DNA of 64,000 nt from Musa acuminata AAA Group. Its lineage: Eukaryota > Streptophyta > Magnoliopsida > Zingiberales > Musaceae. How positions within the stretch are numbered: position 1 is the first letter of the stretch; every line of letters begins with the position of its first letter. The translations under genes and the position numbers were made by a program. This document shows positions 45,800-60,000 of the stretch, piece after piece. Location: NCBI RefSeq assembly GCF_036884655.1, contig NC_088355.1, positions 36,795,001-36,859,000 on the forward strand, in the 5' to 3' direction. The notes beneath the pieces were generated by a model. It was not told the origin of the DNA. It saw only the letters and a program-made list of their open reading frames with translations, and did no database searches.

Positions 45800-48225
45800 G
45801 TGATTTGTTTGTCTGTATGAGCAAATTTCGGATCTTTTCCTATATCACAGTCTCTAATCATGTTTGTTTCAGGAAGAGGGTTTCCTTTCACAGATAGATA
45901 TGTGTGTCGATCACATCCTTCTGAAGGAGGGAGAAAGATGTATCCTACTGCTTTTGTTTACTCCATTTTCTTACTGCTCATGATGATGATATGATCTTCT
46001 TCTGTTCCAGATTCAGATTACAACATAAACATCTATTTAGTTGCCATCAGTAGATATGCAAAGATCACTGTGGAAGGATGATTTCTGGCAACGAAAAAAG
46101 TCATTATATTCTATGTTTAGAGACTCAGAGATTAATTAGAATCAGGCTCATCAATTCCCAGGAAGTATAAATACTGGCTAATATAGATTTGTTTTCTCTT
46201 CCTTTTTCTGTGAGTTACTACTGCACTAGTGTAGTTAGTTTTTGGCTGTATGCAAGAACTTAATTCTATGCATGAAATGGTGAAAGATCTGCCATGGTCA
46301 TGATTACAAGAACTATTTTTTGTTGTGCATCAACATATATTTATTTAATTTTCTTCCAGTTAGATGCACGAGAAATCTAAGATATTTGGCCATGTCTTCT
46401 ATCTTTTTCCAGCTAAAAATTACCTTGAAATCTATCTTATGCAATGTTATACATTCTTTTTTTAAAGTACATGCAGCACAAATTTGTTTTCTATTATGAT
46501 GGATTAAGCAAAAAAAAAATTAGTCTGCTAAATTTTCTTTAATGGTTCAAATGCTATATTTCTTTAAGTTCATCCTCATCATCCTCATCATTATTATTAA
46601 GATACAAAAGTCTGATGCCTAGTTGCAAATTTTGGGAGCTTAAAACATTGTTGGGATATGTGATGTAAATATTTCTCCAATAGAAGAATAATTTTCCCCT
46701 TTTTTTCTTTGCTAAAGTATTATTTTACATGCACACACCTAAGAAATTGAATGAGTGTTCAAGTAACAAAAACACAATTGGTTCAACAAATGTATAGAAG
46801 GATGAGACACAATTGGTTCAACAAATGTTAGATGCACAACATAACTTCAGAAAATCTAATCTATCTATCCACTTCTTAATCATTTTATCTATACATCCAT
46901 TCATCCATCTATAAGATAGGTAGATAGATGCTTTGTGTGTGGGTGGAGAGATGGGGTTTGAATTAGTGGCCTTTTTTCTACATGGTGGAGATTTGAGTTG
47001 GATATTATAATTCAGATATCAAGGAAATATTTGCTTGCTCTACAATGGTCATTATGAACATCATAATATCATGGTTTAGTAGATTTATGTGTGCTTGCCA
47101 CCCTACATGTAAATGATTAATCTATATATTTGGCTTGATTTATAGCTTCCATGATATTTGAATATATTGGCCACCCTAAATGTACTTGGCCATGCAATAA
47201 TTTTTAATATCACTTTAAATTATGACTTAGCTAGTTCAACACATCTCACATCTCTGTCTCAAGATCAAGTAGTTGGGAAGATGATCAATAGAAAGACAAG
47301 ATGCATCCATTGCATAATTGATCTTCCAATAATATAATGCATCACATGTCACACAGAAGCCACCTCTTGGACCACCTAATAAGTCTAAACTAATAATTGA
47401 CTCATAATTGTGTCTACTATGTCTCAAATTTCAAATTAGGGATGTTAAGTTATTATACATATTTTGATTTTGGCACAACTTTTCTCAACAACACAAATGT
47501 GTTTATCTAACAAAAATTAGTATGCTAATTATAAATTATCCCCTATAATTAGTTACCTTTAGTGTTTTGATCTATACATTTTTAAAAATTATATTAAGAT
47601 CCATATATTTATAAAAGTAAAATATTTAATCTCAGTTCTCCTTATATTGTAGATTTTACTAGCGAAAATACTATCGTGCTAAGTGATAAATCTAATGAGA
47701 TAGAGTTAGCACATTTTTTATAGTAAAACCTATGATATTTCTATTAGTAGAATCTCGATAATATGAGAAGAAATATAATTAAATATTTTCTTTTTATATA
47801 TATAGGATTCTTAATATAATTTTTAAAAATATAAAGATTAAAATAGTAAGAATAACTAATTACAAAGGTAATATATAATTAGTCTAAAGTTAGTAGTAGA
47901 CTTTAGGATAGCTATTTAATCAAAAAATATTGTTTCTATCTTAATAATAATAATAATAATAATAATGTCAATCAAATTTGTGGTTAATAATATAATAAAA
48001 TACTGATTTTAGCCCAAACGAAATGTTTATAACGATAACATACGGTATCGCTTTCATGTAACGGGTCGGGCCGAAACCGTTACGACATTCGTTATTTGGA
48101 CGATGTCGTCGCGGTTGTCTCCCGAAGAGTGGGCGCAGTTCGAAGGGCTTGGAGGCGGAAACCCCTCCAGAATAAGGCGAGAGCTGTCGATTCGGCCGCC
48201 GCGAGGATCAGAGCTAGTAGAAGCG
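45800..48225. other. AT-rich intergenic region
   Basis: No coding sequence. It contains tetranucleotide-like GATA/ATCT runs near 46860-46930 and an (AAT)n tract at 47944-47967. From about 48060 the sequence turns GC-rich, marking the FTR-gene leader. Confidence 0.6.
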
Positions 48226-51200
48226 ATGGCGCTGAGCCCCCGGACCGCCGCCCTTCATGGCGTCGCGCCGCTTCCTCGCTTAAGGCTCCCCTCGTTGACT
48301 TCCTGCGGCTCCCGTCGCGTGAATGTCCGCGCGAAAGGTTAGGATCCTCGATCCCGTCTTCGTGTTATTGTTCCTTGGACTTCCTGACCAACTGGCTGTC
48401 GATGAGGGTCTCGGTAAGTCGATTTGGGATTATGATGCGGTTGGGTAGCGTAATCGATTGGTCGATAGGGCTCCGCAGATTCTGATGTGGGACTACTGAA
48501 TCGAAGTGATCAGGAGAGAAAATACGTAATTCTTGATTAAAGATTCCTTTTCAGTTGATGAATTGGTGATTCTTGATGATATTTCCTCTCCAAAATCGGA
48601 CAACGACGGGCGATCGGATGTTGTCCTATTTCCAAATCTGAGACTGCTTGTGCTTTGACAATATATGATTGTCTTGTCAGGTTTGGTTACAGAAGTTGTG
48701 GGTATAGTTCGGTAATCGATCAAAGATAGGGAGGGAAGATAATTCCACAAGAAAGAGAATGCCACAGGGAAACCATCTCACCTTTTGTCTTCGTCTTACT
48801 TTGACCTTGTTTGCGCTTCTATTGAACAGTTACTTAGGTTGAAGGAAGAAACATGTTAGGAGCCCGATGAATAGGGAGTCCACGCCCTTCTTTTATTTCT
48901 ATTTGTTGGGAGAGTTTTCAGTTGGGTGTTTTGGATCACATAAGGCTACTATTTCTACCAAAAGAACTCTTATGTGATAGTCAATCGTCATTTTCTCATA
49001 GTTTGGTCCCAGATTTTATGCATTGCCGTTCTACAGTCTGCACAAATGACAAATGGAAAAAAGGGTCCATTCATAACAGGTCTATTTTATTTTATGTAAA
49101 AAGAAAAGGGGGTCCCTCTCCAAGATCATTGAGAAGGCTCAGAGATTTGTGTAAATATTTTACTGTAAAAAATATTATAGCTTGTAAAAGCATTTACCAT
49201 GCAATAGGCGGGATATTTTGGACATTATCTGTACATTCTATTGCGTTAATTTTAGTTATGAACTCTTGAATATCATAATATGTCCCTTGCTGAAAGAAAT
49301 GTGTTAGTCGTCTAACATTTGCATTTATGCAGTAGAACCCTCTGAAAAGTCTGTTGAAATTATGAGAAAATTCTCAGAGCAATATGCCCGTAAGTCTGAG
49401 ACATACTTCTGCATCGATAAAGGAGTCACCTCTGTTGTTATCAAGGTAGTTTTAAAGAATTAATATTGTGTCACTTGTATTTTGTGACTGCTACTTATTT
49501 ACTGTATTATTTCGATGGATTTGAACGATACTTACGCAGCTATCATGTATAACTTTTATTTGATTAAGATCTTGCAGCTATAACAAAGCTATGCTTTTCC
49601 TGGACAAAAGCTACTATTATTTGGTAGATTGCCAAATATCTGTCAGCTAACTTAACATATTGATTATAACCACCTAATACGAAATTGCTAAAATTGCAAC
49701 TTTGTGTCACCAACGGTGGATATGGGGAATCTAAGGATGTTCTTTATCTTTTTGTAGGCTACTTTTCTGCATCACATTTACTTGATTAAGGACTTAGAGC
49801 TGTTATAAAGTTATCTCTATCCTGGAATTCCTAGAATGTTTAGTAACAATGTTGTAAACTGCCACAGGGTCTTGCTGATCATAAAGATATGCTGGGAGCA
49901 CCATTGTGTCCATGTAGGTAAATAATCTCATGAAATCTTCTATTCTTTTTTATTAGAAATATGTTTGCAATAGATCTTTAACACCCCAACATGATAATTC
50001 TGTATCAGGCATTATGATGACAAAGCAGCTGAAGTAGCACAGGGATTTTGGAATTGCCCATGTGTGCCTATGCGAGAGAGGTAAAGTATTATTCTTTCAA
50101 GAAGAGAAAAAGATTATAAATCTTGATATGCTTAAAGATGAATTTTTTCCCTGAATTATATATAATTTTATGTGAGGTTTAAAATCTCACCAGTGCTAGT
50201 ATTGGCTGGCGGCTGAATTTGTACGGTACCGGTTTGCCTGCTGTATCAATACTTAGCACAGAGCTACTGCTTGGACCAGAGAGAAAGAGAGAGAAGGAAG
50301 ACAGTGGCAGAAATGATGACTGTCATTGCATGAGAGAAAGAAAGAGAATGCATCAGGAGAGAATGAAAGAGAAAAAACAATAAAAGACAGCTATCATGCT
50401 GGCAAAATTAATGAAGTGTCTGGGTGGTAGGCTTACTGTCTGATACACCCAGTTCCAGCTGTAAAATTTGGGCGATACACCCGATATGGTGAACCTTCCT
50501 GTATGAACTGGTATCGGGCAAACCCATGGTCCACATACTGGTTTTTGATCACCGATAAATATCTGCCTGTACCATTCAATATAAATAGGTACCGATCAAA
50601 CCTGTAGTCCATGTATGATTCATGATCTAATTGATAAATACCAGATTGTATCGACTGGTGTGTCCAGTTTTTAGTACCTGTGGTATACGAAGAGACCTAC
50701 ATATATGTATATGTAGTTGTACACTGAATATCCCAGATAAATTGCATTTTTTATTTTTATTTAATGTCATTGCTACCTTTTGTCATTATTTTCCGAAGAA
50801 GCTGAGTAACTTCTTACTGGTTATGTTCTTCTTTATGGGGATCAACGTAAAGTAATATTTTTTTGTCAGATTCAAATGTTCTGAATACATTCGGTTTCAT
50901 GATTTGATTTCTTTGTTGTTCACGAGACGTACTTTCATGACTGAACTTTTAGAATGCTTAGAAATTCAGTAACAGTTCTTAACTGTAACTTAGAGCATTT
51001 TGTTACACGAGATGTTTAGTTTTGCATGTCTGAGTATCGACTAATTTCAGTGGTGTCACATGTTGTTTTCTTACATCCTTTAGCAGTTTATTTAATTGAT
51101 TCAATGTTTCCTTGGTCTACGAGATTAATGTGTCATACTAATTCTTTTTACATCTTATAATCATTTGATTGCAGGTGTTTTCGGATTATGTATTATATGC

Positions 51201-52743
51201 TGAAAAATGGATGATATTAAATTTATCCAAGTAGATAATTTTCTGATGTATGGATGCTATGGTGTATTATTTTTTACATGCAATATCTTGGCAGGAAGGA
51301 GTGCCACTGTATGCTTTTTCTCAACCCTGACAATGATTTTGCTGGAAAGGAGCAGGTTGGTGACCAATGAAATTGTTAATCTGTCTTTTTTCTAAACTAT
51401 GGTTCTAACAATCTGCTTCTAAGAATATCATATCTAAGACTCTGTTATGATTATTGAGGTGTGTTTTTACTTTGAGCATATTAACTCATTGGTTGAGTAC
51501 ATTGATCATCTTTTTGACATACCAACATTCTAGAACATATCATGCACTTGCTTGGAACTAGATCCAAGTTATGCTATTATATCGTATTGAGTTCTATTAT
51601 CTTTTCAAAGGATTTTCTGCTGCTAGTACTAGGTTTCCTATTGGGGCCCAAAAATCCACAACGTGGGTATAGATCTTTATTTTTTCTCCCAGTAACCTTA
51701 TCAGTCAGTCATCAAAAGTACTATACTTAATGATATGGATAAATATGATACCCAACTCAAATACTACCCAGAAATCAAGCATGGATCTTAATTTTGGATT
51801 CAGAATCTTATCTGATACGGATTTAGACCCTAGGTACATCCAAGACGATAACATCCCTAGCAGTTCTATATAAATTTATAGCAGTGGAGTAAAAATTATG
51901 GTAATTCAAGTTTCATTTTAACCTGGAAACAGAAGTTACAAAATTGAACTAAATAATTGGAAGTTGATGAAGTAATTAATATGATGCTGCTGAAATATTA
52001 CCCATTCTGAAATGTGATGCTCATATGAAATGTGAGAAACATTAAGTGTGAATCAAACGAGTCAAGGTCAAGACAAGTAGTGGGGAAAAATATGATGGAT
52101 ATTGGACTATTTGGTAGTAGGATGATGAATTCTAGAAGGATGTGTGGTTCCCACATATATGATTCTTATGATATGTAGTATGGTTTGCTAGGCATTCAGA
52201 GCTACCAAGTACTTTTGTAGGATGGGTTAAACAAAAGTCAATTTATCTCGTCAGCATCTTTTTCTTTTCTGTTTGATCATCATCGTTTCTTGCTTTATGC
52301 AGTTTGTTTGTTGAACATTTTGAGTAAGAAACTTCTGATAAAAGTTCACAATCCATATATGTTTGCAATTTGTTTTGTTGAACATTTATTAGCAACATTT
52401 TTAGTTGTTACAGTAGTTTCTGAGTAAGGTCATAATTGGCAAATTGGGGTCCCAACATGTTTAAGGTGCCAATCAATATATCTGCCTTGGGTGTGGTAGG
52501 AATTTAGATGTTTGAATAGCATGACAGTGTCCTTGCCGATTCATGTTTGGCTCTGAGTCTTCAAATTTTACTGAGCGCACTTATAAAAGTGTACTCTGAT
52601 ACTCGTGCATTTGTTAGCACACATGCTTCATAATTATAAGAAATTCCTACAACTTTCCCACCATTCATTCTACTCACATTGTGTTTCTTGTCTTGCAGTC
52701 CATCACCTTGGAAGAGATCAAAGAAGCAATATCACAAATCTAA
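48226..52743 (+). CDS. FTRC: Ferredoxin-thioredoxin reductase catalytic subunit, chloroplast
   Basis: Catalytic (beta) chain of ferredoxin:thioredoxin reductase, which passes electrons from ferredoxin through a [4Fe-4S] centre and an adjacent disulfide to plastid thioredoxins in the stroma. Six exons (48226-48337, 49333-49445, 49868-49917, 50009-50080, 51295-51355, 52699-52743) join in phase to 150 residues. A transit peptide (MALSPRTAALHGVAPLPRLR...VNVRAKG) precedes the mature part, EPSEKSVEIMRKFSEQYARK. Cysteines: C64 in YFCIDKG, then the family signature CPC (88-90), 16 residues, CPC (107-109), 8 residues, CHC (118-120), which supplies the cluster ligands and redox disulfide. It ends SITLEEIKEAISQI. 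An in-frame ATG at 48103 would add 41 residues (MSSRLSPEEWAQFEG) that look unlike a transit peptide; the 48226 start is preferred. The variable subunit is not in this window. Confidence 0.97.
50081..51294. other. Intron 4 of FTRC, with a degenerate repeat
   Basis: 1.2 kb intron. At about 50190-50660, GGTACCG/GGTATCGG-type phrases recur in several orientations (for example GTACGGTACCGGTTTGCC, GGTATCGGGCAAACC, GGTACCGATCAAACC) around a GAGAAAGA-rich centre. This looks like an old non-autonomous dispersed element that I cannot name. Confidence 0.45.
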
Positions 52744-53158
52744 CTACCAGTAATCATTTTTGTATTGTTTGTACCTGGTTCTTATATTTTTAGTCGTTGT
52801 ATTTCGATCGTATACTAAGTTCTTTCCGTGTTTCAATTGTAACAGTATAGGCCTACAAAATGTTCTCAAGGATCTGTTGTTTGGATTTGATTATGGTTGA
52901 AGCTTAGGCTTGATTACCGTGTCCTTCCTGGTGACCGACAGAATCCCTCTTGTATCATACGAAATCTTTCAGGCCAATCACCTGTGGCTCTGGTGATAAG
53001 AAATATTTTTTTGTATTTTAGACTGCCCACCTTTTTTATCAAATATTTTGTCGGCCGATGGAATAGTTCAATGGATATGGGGGCAAAAAGAAGAATTTTA
53101 CTTTCTTATTACATGATTAATATGGGCAATCTCCTTTCTTTGATGCACTTGTGTGCTG

Positions 53159-53160
<2 letters not shown>

Positions 53161-53234
<74 letters not shown>
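53161..53234. repeat. (AT)n microsatellite, about 37 units
   Basis: 74 bases of uninterrupted AT dinucleotides, the longest in the window. A protein-like frame running through it (Ile-Tyr repeats) is an artefact. Confidence 0.93.
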
Positions 53235-53237
<3 letters not shown>

Positions 53238-53974
53238 TTTACTGCTCCCGTTTAATACTAAAAAAACATGTTTTAACAACAGCAGTTGAACTTCCTGATC
53301 TCTGCCTACAGTATGGTTTATAAGAGGTCGTTAATGGTCTGTTATTTTATGGCACCGTGGATTTATGCTAATTAGTGGGAAATTAGCCAACGCTGATTCG
53401 GTACTAATACTTTTCATTAAAATGTTTCGTTAAAGGAAATTGGAATTTTCTCTTTCAATTTTCTCGTGCTGTTAATAATTAATTATTAGTATAATTAGGT
53501 CATTAGTTATCTCGTTTTTAGTATATAACATTTTTCAACGATGTAACATTTTTTTACCTTGTGCTGGGCGAATAGGAATTTTAATCAGGAAGAATAAGAG
53601 AAAGAAAAAAAAGGTCTTGGTTGATAAATGGCCTCAAGCGCTTGATTACAAAAAAGATAATGAAAACAGCGGTAATAATAATAGTAGCTATATTTCTTAT
53701 TTTCTTGAACCGCCTCGTCCTTTCATTCTCCGGGCCGGGCTTTCTTCTGTTGCTCCTCATACCATCTCTCGATTGGTTGTTCCGGTTCTGACTGCGAAGC
53801 TTGGAGGTAAATAAACGATTCGTTTCTGTTCTTTTATTCATCTTCCTTGTTTCGTGTGTTCTGGAACCCTCGTCGATCTCTAGGGTTCCCGGGCGAGAGC
53901 AAGATCCTGATCCTTTTACCGTCTTGGTTTATTAGGGTTCCGGATCTGTTCTGTTGGTGCCGCTTGATTCGCTT

Positions 53975-53980
<6 letters not shown>

Positions 53981-54015
<35 letters not shown>
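53981..54015. repeat. (GA)n microsatellite in the SAM-gene leader
   Basis: About 17 GA units ending 54 bases before the start codon of the SAM-domain gene. This mirrors the GA-repeat leader of the GPR107-like gene. Confidence 0.85.
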
Positions 54016-54018
<3 letters not shown>

Positions 54019-54068
54019 AATTACCAATAAAGGAGAAAAAGAAGGGAGGGGAGAGTAAGAACGAACAG

Positions 54069-57000
54069 ATGTCTGCTCGGCCCCAGTTCACGATCACCCT
54101 GGGCCGAAGCGGTCAGGTAGAACTTCCTACCTCCTCCATTTTTCTCTGAAATTACATCGTCACATTCGCGCATCTGTTATTTATTGTCAAATAATATCCG
54201 TTATATGAATACACGGTTCCTCCTGCACAATGGGTGCTTGATTTGAGCCTTCTGCTTTTAGGGTTGGAAATGGTGTTTCTTATGGACATTGTCTTCTCTT
54301 GCTAGTACGGTGGATATTCAAGCTTAAGAGAATTTTATATGCTTATCCTTTGATTTCTGCCTGAAAGAGTTTTTTTTTTTATAATTATTGTGTTTGAGTC
54401 ATTTTTGCAAATGTTCTGGGAGAGGTTCAGATTTGTTTTTCAGTTGTTAAATAAGATTCTGCCTCAGTTTCAGTTCTCATTGGTTCTTTTCAGTACCTAG
54501 AAGAATTTGTTAGCCTTTTCTTCAAGAGAGTTGTGGCGTGCTTATATTTTTGTATGATTGTGTTACATGTTATGCTTGGTTGGTTGACATGTGTATGTAA
54601 CACTTGACAGATTTACAAAACGCAAATTCATAGATACTTTGACCTCTTTCCTTTCTGATGTTTGCAGGTTGTTAAGAGAGCAAGACCTATATCTGATGGC
54701 AGTCATTGTGATGATGACATGCCCTCCTTAGCATCCAAGCTATCAGTGAGAGAAAGGTTGGAGAACAACATGGCCAATAGCAGTTGTTATGGGAGCCAGT
54801 ATGAAAACAAACGGTGTGCTTTTTTCTTTCTAGCGTAATGTAGTGATAAAATTTACTCTGTTGTCAATTAGCTCATGTGGCAAAAAAGAAATATTTAGAA
54901 CCATTTTATAGATATATGCCCTTTCTAATGGATGATCTTCATTCTGAATCTGTTCTTGTCCTCGTATTCTTTGTTGCTAAAGAAATTTTAGTCTGCTTAC
55001 TGCAGCTTAGCTGTATGTACTCTTGCTGTGCTATCTATGAGCATCAAGGTTTAAACATTATTTTGAGATTACCTTTGTCCAACTTTTTAAGGTTTCTTTA
55101 ATAAGTATGCTCTTGTTCCTTGTATACCAAAATGACTTTTGACCATACACCATTTTTCGTTGCTAGAGAGATTAAATAGATGTAGATAATTGCCAATTGT
55201 TTTTCTGCTTACTGGCTATACTCTTGTACTTGTGCTGTCTATTAGCACCATGTTGTAACAATAAGCTAGCTTCGTCCAACTTTACACCCTCTTCAAGTGT
55301 TTGCCTATCATGATGTTTGTCTTATACCAATTTGGCCATATGCATGTAAATCATCTCCACTTTTGCAGAAAGCTACATTGAAAGGGGATCCTAATTCCTA
55401 ATCCACCGTCCTTAATATTTTTATTCATTAACACTAGTCGTAACAGTTCTCTTTGCTGGCAATAGCAATGGAAACAATATTGTTTCTGTGACATGCTGGA
55501 CATTTTAGCTTTCCTGCCCTTGGCTTCATGTAAAGGGTTATGTGTGTGTGTGTGTGTATTCATTTTCTTTTGTTTTAGTGTTTGACTACAGGATTCAATT
55601 GTAAGACTTTACTTGTGGATATTGGTTTTTCGTTTTTAGAATTTTGGAACAATTTATGGTCAATTTTAAAAGATCTACATAATGAGTACAACATTTACTT
55701 TAATTGAGCAGTTTTATGTTTCTGAAGACTTTAGCACTTAAGATATATTTTGCCACGGAATTGGCCTTTTGCGGCTTTGACGTAAACCTCATTTGCTTGA
55801 CGAAGCAATGTGTTGGGTCACAACCCTGAGAACACGAGAGAATAATTCTCTGACCTGTTATCCTGATTTGTTGTTTTTTTTTAGTTAACCAAATTCTATA
55901 TTATGTTTCATGATGCTGGTAATTTGTTACTATGTTGCAGTCAGAGAACAGATGATCATGATTCAAGATTCATGAATAAAAATCCGAGGGACAAGCATAT
56001 CAAATCTAGTATCCATTTGAAATTATACAGAATTAATTGTTTCCACTTGAACTTTCTTTCCTCTGCTTTGTTGGTGCCTTAATGCATAAAGATCATCAGG
56101 TTCGTAGAGATGATCTGAGATGGAAACTTATTAATAAAAGCTTATCTCGAAGAAGACATCCTGTTGCTGAAGGACAATATGATGTTGACCTACGTGAAAA
56201 GCTTTCTCAGAATACACGTGCTTCTCGCGTATCTGATCCTCAGCAACATACAATAGAATCAAGAACCTCTGGCTTTGGAAGGAGAATACCTTCTACAAGA
56301 AGTGCAGATGATTTACTTGAATTGGATTCACATAGGAAGTCATACTCTTGGACTTTGGATCAGCAGAGGCGTAGTTCTCCAGATAGGCTTATTAGTGCTC
56401 CAAGGCGTATCTCTCCTTCAAGAAGATACGAGGAACTGAAGCACACATCTGTGATAAGATCTGTTGATGCTTCCAGAACTAGTTTTCTAACAAACAGTGG
56501 AGTAGGTGATTCTTCTAGATCTTTTGCTTTTATGACTAAAAACACTTCTGCCAATGCAGTCAAGCCAGTTGTCCGAGCTCCTGCACCAGGGGATATTGGG
56601 CAAAGAATTGTACTTAAGGTATATCTGACTCTTCCAAATTGTTTCTCATTATTGTGAATGTCTTTTAACTTGAGCATTTGCAGATGAAGAATCGTAGATA
56701 TCTGATCCAATGGACTGCTTTATGATACTTGTAAAACTCAGTAGCTTTTTACTGATTAGTAGTTGTGTGGGGAATGCCTATCCTTCTTTATTGTACACAC
56801 TATATAGTGATATATTATTCTAAATGGCTTTTTTGACACCATTTCATTGCTAGTGAAGGTGAACATGCATGAAATCCAAAATTTCTTTTCTAAAATGAAT
56901 CATCTGTTGATTATGGTCAGTTAAAAATAAGGATCTTAGCAACTATGATGTTCACAAACTTTCGTAAGTAAGTTTCACTAGATTTAACTCATATGCTGCA

Positions 57001-60000
57001 AAAATGTAACTTCAGACTGTGAGGCAATTTTCACTGTTGTCACATGCCTAACTCTGTAAAGTTATGGTGTCTGGAATTCTTAAATTGTTATACAATTAAA
57101 TAGTAATTTATTTTTCGTAGTGCTATTTGTCTTGGAAGCAAAGAGTTAGATGTGTAATATATATGACCTCTTTTTGAAGCATAGTTAAGTGACTTTTTTT
57201 TGGAAGAGTGTGATATCCTAAATTGATGGTTTTGATACCTTAAATATTCCTATTTTGAATGGATTTGTTCTTTCAATCATTCTGCCTGATATGGATAAAA
57301 TTTACAATGCTGATACGGAATTAATACCTAGACTTATAAACAGGTTGCGTAGCAAAGCTATGGCCCAGCATGAACCCTACATGACCCATGTGGTTGGAGT
57401 TTAACCATTTTAGCCCATTTACTTGCACTAATGTCTTTACCACTGTTTCTTAGAGAGGCTTAATATATTTCCACCATTAAGCAATTCATCTTTCTACTGT
57501 TAAATGTTAATTCTACATTAATCATAAATATTAAAAGAAATATATGAGAAAATAAGATTTCTTTTTCTATATTTATTGTATGTACTTTGGTAGTTGGATA
57601 TATGCATGAGTTGCCATTCTCAAGTCTATGCATGGTAGAGGGGTGAGGAACTTGCTCAAAAAGTCTTTGCATGGCTGTGGACAATATGGATAGATCGGGA
57701 GAAAATTCTACTTTTTAGCATTGGTATTGAAGCAATAGATAAGATTGCATATATTGACCCTCTCCTTTGAACCCCCATTTTGTGAGATCCTTGTGCACTG
57801 GGTTCGTCCTTTCTTTTATTCAAATAATAAATAGCAAAGGGGTAAGGTTTGTTGTAGATGTTGCAATGGATCCAAATGATGTATTTTTTTCTGTTTTGGT
57901 AAAGGGTAAGTGGTGAAGAAAGGTTTTGATTTCAGGACGTTGTGGTGATCTCACAAAATCTTAACCAAAATGGTGCAGTTGATAAGAGGGATGTCAATTC
58001 ATGGTGATCATGCTATTAATTAGTCTCCTTTGTCAAAGATTTTGTCTGATCAACATGATGTGCTCTTCATGCAAATTGGATGGCTTGGTTTTGAGAAAGA
58101 TAATTTAGTTTGTCAAAACTTTGTTTTAGGTTTGGTTTTAAAGAGAATAATTTCCAATAAGATCTAAATGGAAATTAACAGGCTTCTTGGCTTGTGATTG
58201 TGGGTTTATGAATACAGCTTACATGGTTGATACTTGAGACCAACATTTTTATAGGATTGTGGGCATTACCATGATTTGATGGTACAAGGCCTTGTGGCCT
58301 GAAACCCACTCAATTAGCTAGAGGTTTGGTAAGCTTCGATCCTGTCCCAACCTAACTGATTAGTCATATTGAACGGGTTTGATCCATGTGAAGTCGATTT
58401 TACCCAATGGATTTGAATTGGGACCTTTGAAGTGCCAGATGTTCCGACATATGGATAGTCTAGTTGGCATGTCTATATCCCATGGTATGGCAAACGTTAA
58501 TGTATTAGATTTTTGTCTAATGTTGTTGGTTGGTCTTATATCCTGAGATGCACCTTTGTTCAATAGTGACAAAAGATCCATGTAGCCGTTATGACAATAT
58601 GTCGTTGTTATTATTGTTGTATCATAAGATGCAGTTTCTGTGCATTGGGTTTTTATTCTGTGTGCACCTCAGTCACCTCTTGCTAAAGCCACTTAATTTG
58701 GTTAATTGGTGAGGACCTTGGCGCGCTATGTGCCTTAGCCTTCAACAAAACTGTCTCTAACTTTATTCATTTAGGACTTATAGAAATGCTTATGACTGAT
58801 TCAAGAGGTTATTATGCTACAACTTGCACGATGAGTGATGATAACTTCCACTAACTTATGAGCTTATAAATTTTTGCAATATTGTACGTCATGTGTATTT
58901 CCTAATATTATAATTATAGCCAAGCTTTCCTTGATGGACACAATGTATCGAACTTTTTTCCTTTATGCAGCCTGAGGAACCTCTAACAGTTTCTGGCTTA
59001 CTACACTCATTAGGTCTTGGAAAATATGCCGTACTATTTCAGGCAGAAGAGGTATTATTTTCTGTTAATTTTATTTTTTAGAATACTTCTTGGTGCTTAA
59101 TTTTCTGGTGTACTTTAAGAGTCTTCTACAACTATTGAGAACTTGAAATATTTGTTCATATTATTCTGTCGGGTGTCGAGAATTTTACTAGTCATGTGAT
59201 CTAGATTATAGTCAAATATGCCATAGTTTTTAACTATATTGTGTTAAAAATCTGTCTTATCGTTTCACATGAGGTAACATGCTCAATGGTATGTGTTAGG
59301 AACTTTAGAAATAAATTTATCTGGTATATTATGATCATGTAAAACTTTTTCTTTATGTCACATCTTCACTACATGAATGCATGTAAAATTTATGTGAATT
59401 TGCAAATCCATGTTTGGATGTTTATGCATGCTTACATGTAGATCCATTCAAATTTTTTATAAAAGACTAATTGTCATGATATGGGCTTGAGAGGCTAACT
59501 AATCTATCAACTTCGTTTGACCTAAACCGCTGTTCAAAATACTTAAGGTAGAAGTTGATAGTAGTACACTTATCAGATCTGTATAAGTCAATCTTAATCT
59601 TTTCCACTTTCAATATAGGACTAATCAAGGTGTTATAATTTTTCCCTTCAAGGACTTGACGTCTTCGTCAAGGCCCAACGTAGCCCAGATTAAACTCAAG
59701 CATGATGCATGTGAGGCGTAGCCCGGTGGTTGCTCCACATCATGACGAGTCATCCTTGGACTCCATCCACGGGTAGTCCTTTCCTACTCGAGCCTTTTTA
59801 CCATGCTCAATTACTAGGTCAGCTCTGATACCAAATTTCACGACCCGAGCTTGATAGGGTAATTGACCCATTAACTTTGTTTGACCTAAACTATTGGTTA
59901 AAATGTTTATGTTTGAAGTTGATAGTAGTACATTCATTAGATATTTATAAGTCAATTTTAATCTTACCCACTTTCGTTGTGGGACTAATCGGGGTGTTAC

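Larger units (their letters stand above)
52744..54068. other. Intergenic region and leader of the SAM-domain gene
   Basis: No gene. It holds the long TA repeat at 53161-53234. From about 53700 there is a GC-richer leader-like segment with a GA repeat (53981-54015) and, near 53870-53940, phrases reading CTAGGGTTCC and TTAGGGTTCC. Confidence 0.55.

Noticed and set aside
50390..50405. ATCATGCTGGCA, 12 bases complementary to miR167
   Set aside because: The miRNA seed end does not pair (AAATTA in place of GCTTCA), so it cannot be a target or mimic.
52897..53289. 130-codon frame ending in Ile-Tyr repeats
   Set aside because: Much of it is the (AT)n microsatellite; the upstream part has no recognisable domain and begins without ATG support.
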